A DNA stretch of 64,000 bases from Providencia alcalifaciens (GTDB lineage Bacteria; Pseudomonadota; Gammaproteobacteria; Enterobacterales; Enterobacteriaceae), in assembly GCA_025961275.1 (NCBI GenBank), contig JAOQNJ010000001.1:3989353-4053352 (forward strand). Reading direction: 5' to 3'. Each line of letters starts with the position of its first letter. Position 1 is the first letter of the stretch. Positions 59,436-64,000 of this stretch are shown here, piece by piece. The translations under genes and the position numbers were made by a program. The notes under the pieces were generated by a model, which did not search any database, had not been told where the DNA came from, and saw only the letters and a program-made list of their open reading frames with translations.

Positions 59436-59727
59436 CGTCATCTTTCGCGCTACAACGTTGTTGCCTACGGTCTCTCACCCTAGTCACATAGTTAACCTAT
59501 GCTCCTAGGGATTCGTTCTCTTATCGCCTAGTTGTAGTGCGAAATCTTTAGGAGAATGAACTCCCTTATTTTCCTCGCTACAACGTAGTTGGCTGTGTTC
59601 TTTCGCCTTAGTCACATAGTTAACCTATGCTCCTAGGGATTCGTTCTCTTGTCGCCTAGTTGTAGTGCGAAATCTTTAGGAGAATGAACTCCCTTATTTT
59701 CCTCGCTACAACGTTAACGTTGCTCAC
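59436..59727. repeat. Tandem R1-variant repeats upstream of gltB
   Basis: Two copies and a partial third, with a 128-bp period (CGCTACAACG at 59448, 59576 and 59704). Ends are CATTCTCCGTCATCTTTCGC and GCGAAATCTTTAGGAGAATG, a variant of the usual R1 ends. The core CCTAGTCACATAGTTAACCT with CTCCTAGGGATTCG is ERIC-like. The first copy abuts the gltB start. Confidence 0.88.
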
Positions 59728-60579
59728 TAATCCCGTGGTCAGTCTTCCGAGCACACAAAACAGCAGCGCCAGTGAGTCGCTGTTATCCATTATTAATAAA
59801 TATAAACTGCGTGTATGGGATGAACAGTTATGTATACGTCATCAGAAGATGAGGGCGGCACACGGTAAGGTTTTAAATTAGCGAGATTTTTTTTCTAGGT
59901 CAAATAGCGCGTAATAAACATTATTTGCAAGATAAAATAATGTCATTTATTTGATTAAGAAAGAAAAAGTCACCAAAAATGCTTTTGTGATGGAGGTCTT
60001 ACTTTTAAACATACTGTGACACACATCACTGTCAAGTTGAGGTTTTTTATTGTGAGTCTGTTGAGTTCTACTTATTAATTAGATTAATAAACTTTGTTTT
60101 TGTTTGTTCATGGTCTTATATTCTGTTTTTTGTTGTTTTATAAATTTAATAATATGATAAGCCACCATCACAAATACTTATGTTATTGAAAAATATTTTT
60201 TTATTGGCATTTTTTGTGTGGTTATTTGAGTTTAGGCTTATTTTATATAAAATTATTAAAGTTGTATTTAGGCGATAAACTGCGCTCGATCTAAATACTT
60301 TGTCACCGTTTTAAGGGGAAATTTTGGCTACATATACCGCTGCAGGTAGCTTTAAGTATCACTTAAATAAGTCTGGCAGAGATAAAGCGAAATTTTATTT
60401 ATTTTTCAAGTAACCCAAAATTCAACATCAATACAATAATTAGACATAATGATAAAAGTTCTTAGATTCAGCTAAAAATGGCCGCGTTTGATGAGCAGGA
60501 TCGACATTTCTTATTAACGCTCATTCGAATTTGCCATATTTGATATATGATTCAATGAGAATCAAATTAAGGGGTGGTT
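59728..60579. other. Divergent gltB-arcB regulatory region
   Basis: No credible gene: a 65-codon ORF at 59684 (+) begins in repeat DNA. AT-rich, with long A/T tracts at 60100-60260. In E. coli gltB is controlled by Lrp, IHF and CRP over a long upstream region, so this spacer probably carries such sites. AAGGGG at 60570 is the arcB ribosome binding site. Confidence 0.45.
60015..60030. promoter_or_regulatory. CRP-like site
   Basis: TGTGACACACATCACT fits the CRP consensus TGTGA-N6-TCACA with one mismatch. It lies about 590 bp upstream of gltB and 550 bp upstream of arcB, so its target is unclear. Confidence 0.45.
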
Positions 60580-62925
60580 ATGAAAGTACTTCGCGGTCTT
60601 GCGCAATATTATGTCGACCTAATGATGAAGCTAGGATTAGTTAGATTCTCTCTCCTGCTTGCATCTGCATTGGTTATCCTTGCAATGATTATGCAAATGG
60701 CAGTCACCATTGTGTTGAGAGGGCAGGTCAATAGTGTTGATTTAGTTGGTTCCATTTTCTTTGGTCTGATTATTACGCCTTTGGCAGTCTATTTTTTATC
60801 CGTTGTGGTTGAGCAGCTTGAAGAGTCCCGCCAACGCCTTTCTCGTATGGTTGATAAACTAGAAGTCATGCGCAAGCGTGATGCTGAGCTAAATACTCAG
60901 CTGCAAGGTAATATTGAACAGTTAAACCAAGAAATTATTGAGCGAGAAAAAGCGGAAAGCGCACACCTTGAATTGCTTGAGCAGCTCAAACAAGAGATGA
61001 AACATCGTGAGCTGACTCAAATTGAACTTGAGCAGCAATCAGTATTACTACGCTCCTTCCTCGATGCATCCCCAGATTTAGTTTATTATCGTAATGAAAA
61101 CAATGAGTTTTCAGGATGTAATCGGGCAATGGAATTGCTGACTGGAAAAAGTGAGAAACATCTTGTTGGTTTAACACCATTGGATATTTATGATGTTGAA
61201 ATTGCATCTAAAGTGATGGAAACCGATGAAAAAGTTTTTCGTCATAATGTGTCGCTAACCTATGAACAATGGCTAGTTTATCCTGATGGGCGAAAAGCCT
61301 GTTTCGAACTTCGGAAAGTGCCTTTTTATGACCGAGTGGGAAAACGACATGGGCTGATGGGCTTTGGGCGCGATATAACGGAGCGTAAGCGTTACCAAGA
61401 GGCGTTAGAGAATGCAAGTAGGGATAAGACGACTTTCATCTCAACGATTAGCCACGAGCTTCGTACGCCGCTTAACGGCATTGTCGGATTAACCCGCATC
61501 CTTCTTGATACAGAATTGACCGCCGAGCAAACGAGCTACCTTAAAACGGTTTATGTCAGTGCCGTCACATTGGGTAATATTTTTAATGATGTCATTGAAA
61601 TGGATAAGATTGAACGCCGCAAAGTTCAACTCGATAATCAACCTGTTTCGTTAACTGAATTTGTTAATGATTTAAATAACTTAAGTGGTCTGTTGGTGCA
61701 ACCAAAAGGGCTCAGGTTTGTTATGGATGTCGCGGCAGAACTCCCAGAAAAAGTGCTGACAGATGGTACTCGATTACGCCAAATTTTATGGAACCTGATC
61801 GGCAATGCTGTCAAATTTACTCAAAAGGGTGAAGTTAAGCTAAGTATATGGCGTGAAAGAGACAATAAGCTGTTTTTCCGTGTCCGTGATAGCGGAATTG
61901 GAATACCGAAGGATGAGCTCGATAAAATTTTTGCTATGTATTATCAAGTCACTGATAGCGCAGGCGGTAAACCAGCAACAGGGACAGGTATTGGCTTATC
62001 GGTATCACGTCGCTTAGCGCAAAATATGGGAGGGGATATTCAGGTTGAAAGCGAAATTGGCAAAGGCTCAACCTTTACTCTTTCTATCATAGCGCCTGTT
62101 GTTGAGAAAGAAATTATCGATTCGCAAGAAAGTGAAGATGATTATCCGTTACCCGCTTTGCATATTTTACTTGTGGAAGATATTGAGCTGAATGTAGTTG
62201 TTGCGCGCTCAGTACTCGAAAACTTAGGTAACTCCGTCGATGTTGCGATGAATGGCGAAGATGCTTTATCGATGTTTACACCCGGAGAATACGATTTAGT
62301 TTTACTGGATATCCAACTTCCCGATATGACGGGAATGGATATTGCTCGTGCGTTGAATAAGCGTTATCACAAAAACGATTTACCACCATTGATAGCACTC
62401 ACCGCAAATGTATTGAAGGATAAAAAAGAGTATTTCGATGCTGGAATGGATGATGTACTGAGTAAGCCTTTATCCGTTTCTGCGCTGACACAAGTGATTG
62501 AGCAATATTGGGGTGAGAATACGGATGAACAGGTTCAGGAGCGCGCTGAGAACGTTTCCACTGATACGAATGAGTCGGTGTTAGATTGTGACATGTTAGA
62601 GCAGTACCTTGAGCTCGTGGGGCCTAAATTAATTTATGATGGTCTTGAAGTTTTTGAAAAAATGTTACCAGGTTATCTTGCTATTCTTGATTCGAATATG
62701 GTGGCAAAAGATCAGAAGGGTATTGTTGAGGAAGGCCATAAAATTAAAGGTGCGGCGGGTTCTATCGGGTTGAAAAATCTGCAAAGAATTGCACAACAAA
62801 TACAATCGCCAGAACTACCTGCTTGGTGGGACAATGTTCAAGAATGGGTTGATGAGTTAAAGCAAGATTGGAAGTCAGATATAGAAAGTTTGAGAAACTA
62901 TGTTGATGTACGTACCAAAAAATAA
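60580..62925 (+). CDS. arcB: Aerobic respiration control sensor kinase ArcB
   Basis: Tripartite hybrid kinase that reads quinone redox state and phosphorylates ArcA. The 781-residue protein has two N-terminal membrane helices (~22-75), a coiled coil, a PAS domain (LRSFLDASPDLVYYRNENN), the His-kinase (STISHELRTPLNGIVGL; GTGIGLSVSRRLA), a receiver (LLVEDIELN, LLDIQLPDMTGMD) and an HPt domain (EEGHKIKGAAGSIGL). All three phosphorelay residues are present. ATG 60580 has AAGGGGTGG upstream. Confidence 0.98.
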   Translation: MKVLRGLAQYYVDLMMKLGLVRFSLLLASALVILAMIMQMAVTIVLRGQVNSVDLVGSIFFGLIITPLAVYFLSVVVEQLEESRQRLSRMVDKLEVMRKRDAELNTQLQGNIEQLNQEIIEREKAESAHLELLEQLKQEMKHRELTQIELEQQSVLLRSFLDASPDLVYYRNENNEFSGCNRAMELLTGKSEKHLVGLTPLDIYDVEIASKVMETDEKVFRHNVSLTYEQWLVYPDGRKACFELRKVPFYDRVGKRHGLMGFGRDITERKRYQEALENASRDKTTFISTISHELRTPLNGIVGLTRILLDTELTAEQTSYLKTVYVSAVTLGNIFNDVIEMDKIERRKVQLDNQPVSLTEFVNDLNNLSGLLVQPKGLRFVMDVAAELPEKVLTDGTRLRQILWNLIGNAVKFTQKGEVKLSIWRERDNKLFFRVRDSGIGIPKDELDKIFAMYYQVTDSAGGKPATGTGIGLSVSRRLAQNMGGDIQVESEIGKGSTFTLSIIAPVVEKEIIDSQESEDDYPLPALHILLVEDIELNVVVARSVLENLGNSVDVAMNGEDALSMFTPGEYDLVLLDIQLPDMTGMDIARALNKRYHKNDLPPLIALTANVLKDKKEYFDAGMDDVLSKPLSVSALTQVIEQYWGENTDEQVQERAENVSTDTNESVLDCDMLEQYLELVGPKLIYDGLEVFEKMLPGYLAILDSNMVAKDQKGIVEEGHKIKGAAGSIGLKNLQRIAQQIQSPELPAWWDNVQEWVDELKQDWKSDIESLRNYVDVRTKK

Positions 62926-63013
62926 CCCCAACCGAAGTTGGGGTGCGCGAATACTGCGCCAACACCAGGGAAATCATTGATCCACCTATAGTTTTTTCGT
63001 GGGGCAGACCTTT
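62917..63013 (-). ncRNA. arcZ: Small regulatory RNA ArcZ
   Basis: On the minus strand GATTTCCCTGGTGTTGGCGC, immediately followed by AGTATTCGCGCACCCC, matches the conserved processed 3' part of E. coli ArcZ as I recall it. This is the Hfq-bound region that activates rpoS and represses flhDC and others. The terminator is CCCCAAC-CGAA-GTTGGGG with UUAUUUUUU. Location between arcB and elbB is the same as in E. coli. The 5' end near 63013 is predicted from a promoter. The U-run coincides with the last two AAA codons and stop of arcB. Confidence 0.92.
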
Positions 63014-63019
63014 TAAATC

Positions 63020-63047
63020 TATTTACTGCTTAAGAGCTTAACACCAA
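63020..63047 (-). promoter_or_regulatory. Putative arcZ promoter
   Basis: On the minus strand TTGGTG (63042-63047) and TAAATA (63020-63025) are spaced by 16 nt, placing a start near 63013. In E. coli arcZ is repressed by ArcA; I did not identify an ArcA box. Confidence 0.45.
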
Positions 63048-63158
63048 GATACCAAATATTAGCGTTTTTGTTACAAGATTCATTAAAATCTGTGATGAAG
63101 ATTGATGTTTATTCTCTTTTAGCTGTTGAGATACAATTTACTACAAATGGAGCCAGAT

Positions 63159-63812
63159 ATGAAATCAATTGCGGTTATTTTGAGTGGATGTGGTGTTTTT
63201 GATGGAAGTGAGATTCATGAGTCAGTATTAACTATGCTTGCTTTAAGTAAAAATAATGCTGAAGTTCATTTTTTTGCGCCTGATGAAAATCAACTGACTG
63301 TTATTAATCATATTACAGGCGAAAATAAAAAAGAAAATCGTAATCAAATGGAAGAGGCGGCACGTATTTCACGTGGTAAAATAGCGCCTTTGTCCTCTGC
63401 GGATGCCAATAAGCTAGATGCTCTCATAATTCCAGGCGGTTTCGGTGCTGCAAAGAATTTATGTAATTTTGCAGTGAAAGGAAGTGACTGTGAAATTAAT
63501 AAGGAACTATTAAGTTTAGTCCGAAAAATGCATGAGCAAAAAAAACCACTAGGGCTGATGTGTATTGCCCCTGTCATGCTGCCTAAAATGTTGAATACAT
63601 CAGTTGAATTAACAATTGGTAATGATAAAGAAACAATCATTCAAATTGAAAAAATGGGCGGTAAGCATATTCCCTGTTCTGTCGACAATATAGTAGTTGA
63701 TCATACTAATAAAGTTGTGACAACTCCGGCATATATGCTGGCTCAATCTATTTCTGATGCTGAGGTCGGTATTAATAAGCTTGTTGAGAAAGTATTAGAA
63801 ATGGCTAATTAG
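63159..63812 (+). CDS. elbB: Isoprenoid biosynthesis glyoxalase ElbB
   Basis: DJ-1/PfpI-family protein with a class I glutamine-amidotransferase-like fold; the E. coli protein has weak glyoxalase activity. The 217-residue protein shows VILSGCGVFDGSEIHES, IIPGGFGAAKNLCNFA and the nucleophile-elbow cysteine in LGLMCIAPVML. ATG 63159 has GGAG 8 nt upstream. It ends 4 nt before mtgA. Confidence 0.95.
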   Translation: MKSIAVILSGCGVFDGSEIHESVLTMLALSKNNAEVHFFAPDENQLTVINHITGENKKENRNQMEEAARISRGKIAPLSSADANKLDALIIPGGFGAAKNLCNFAVKGSDCEINKELLSLVRKMHEQKKPLGLMCIAPVMLPKMLNTSVELTIGNDKETIIQIEKMGGKHIPCSVDNIVVDHTNKVVTTPAYMLAQSISDAEVGINKLVEKVLEMAN

Positions 63813-63816
63813 TGGA

Positions 63817-64000
63817 ATGAGAATCGTGTTATATCGAGCATGGCATTGGTTAAAAAAAGTTTTACTTTTGTTAATCGCTTTTTGGTTTTGTACTGTGATT
63901 ACGTTTAAATACGTACCAGTGCCATTTTCCGCTGTCATGGTTGAGAGGCAGCTATCAGCTTGGATAGACTTAAATTTTTCTTATGTGTCACATTCTGAAT
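63817..64000 (+). CDS. mtgA: Monofunctional peptidoglycan transglycosylase, N-terminal part
   Basis: The first 61 residues of a glycan-strand polymerase, cut by the window end. A membrane anchor (~13-30) is followed by VPFSAVMVERQLSAWI, diagnostic of MtgA. It lies directly behind elbB, as in E. coli. The catalytic domain is outside the window. Confidence 0.9.
   Translation, partial: MRIVLYRAWHWLKKVLLLLIAFWFCTVITFKYVPVPFSAVMVERQLSAWIDLNFSYVSHSE

Noticed and set aside
59428-59487. 20-codon N-terminal extension of gltB
   Set aside because: It translates R1 repeat DNA; the ATG at 59427 has a good ribosome binding site and gives the known 11-residue propeptide before the catalytic Cys.
59684-59881. 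65-codon plus-strand ORF resembling a secreted peptide
   Set aside because: Its start lies inside the repeat array and the rest has no coding character; probably chance.

Overview
The window is chromosomal DNA of an enterobacterium, about 40% G+C by eye, and most probably a Providencia or close relative (Morganellaceae). The evidence is a tryptophanase C-terminus of Proteus vulgaris type, Enterobacterales housekeeping clusters with near-E. coli protein lengths, and many copies of an ERIC-like repeat. The genus is an inference; the order is not in doubt. No prophage, transposase, CRISPR array, rRNA or tRNA was found.

Layout. 1-2.1 kb: end of the tryptophanase operon (tnaA partial, tnaB). 2.6-12 kb, minus strand: fis, dusB, prmA, panF, yhdT, an inserted pair of DUF202 membrane proteins, accC, accB, aroQ, acuI. 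12.5-23.6 kb, plus strand: mreB, mreC, mreD, maf, rng, yhdP, a nitrilase-family amidase and tldD. 23.6-26.6 kb is an accessory pocket: a secreted barnase-type RNase with barstar, a gene broken by a 10-bp tandem repeat, and a small phosphatase pair. 26.7-29.1 kb: darP and tldE. 29.5-37.7 kb, minus strand: rnk, npr, rapZ, ptsN, hpf, rpoN, lptB, lptA, lptC, kdsC, kdsD. 38.6-43.3 kb, plus strand: mlaFEDCB, ibaG, murA. 44-50.9 kb: an orphan AT-rich ORF, then degS, degQ, zapG (minus) and zapE, rplM, rpsI (plus). 51.9-64 kb: sspA-sspB, then gltD-gltB (minus), arcB (plus) with the sRNA arcZ antisense-oriented at its 3' end, elbB and the start of mtgA.

How the genes work together. Much of the window serves the envelope: cell shape and septation (MreBCD, ZapG, ZapE), LPS precursor synthesis and export (KdsC/KdsD, LptABC), phospholipid trafficking (MlaFEDCB, YhdP), peptidoglycan (MurA, MtgA) and envelope proteolysis (DegS, DegQ). 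A second theme is carbon/nitrogen control: the nitrogen PTS (NPr, PtsN, RapZ) with RpoN, glutamate synthase, and ArcB.

The intergenic space is dominated by two short palindromic repeat families. The first (called R1 here) is ERIC-like, about 126 bp, and occurs singly, as degraded relics and as tandem arrays. Its ends supply stop codons (panF, aroQ), a ribosome binding site (gltB) and probably a terminator (murA). The second (R2) is about 100-120 bp with inverted ends and a central CCTAG/CTAGG palindrome; I do not recognise it as a named element. Relative to E. coli gene order, csrD, yrbG, mdh and argR are absent from their expected positions, and several blocks are joined differently.
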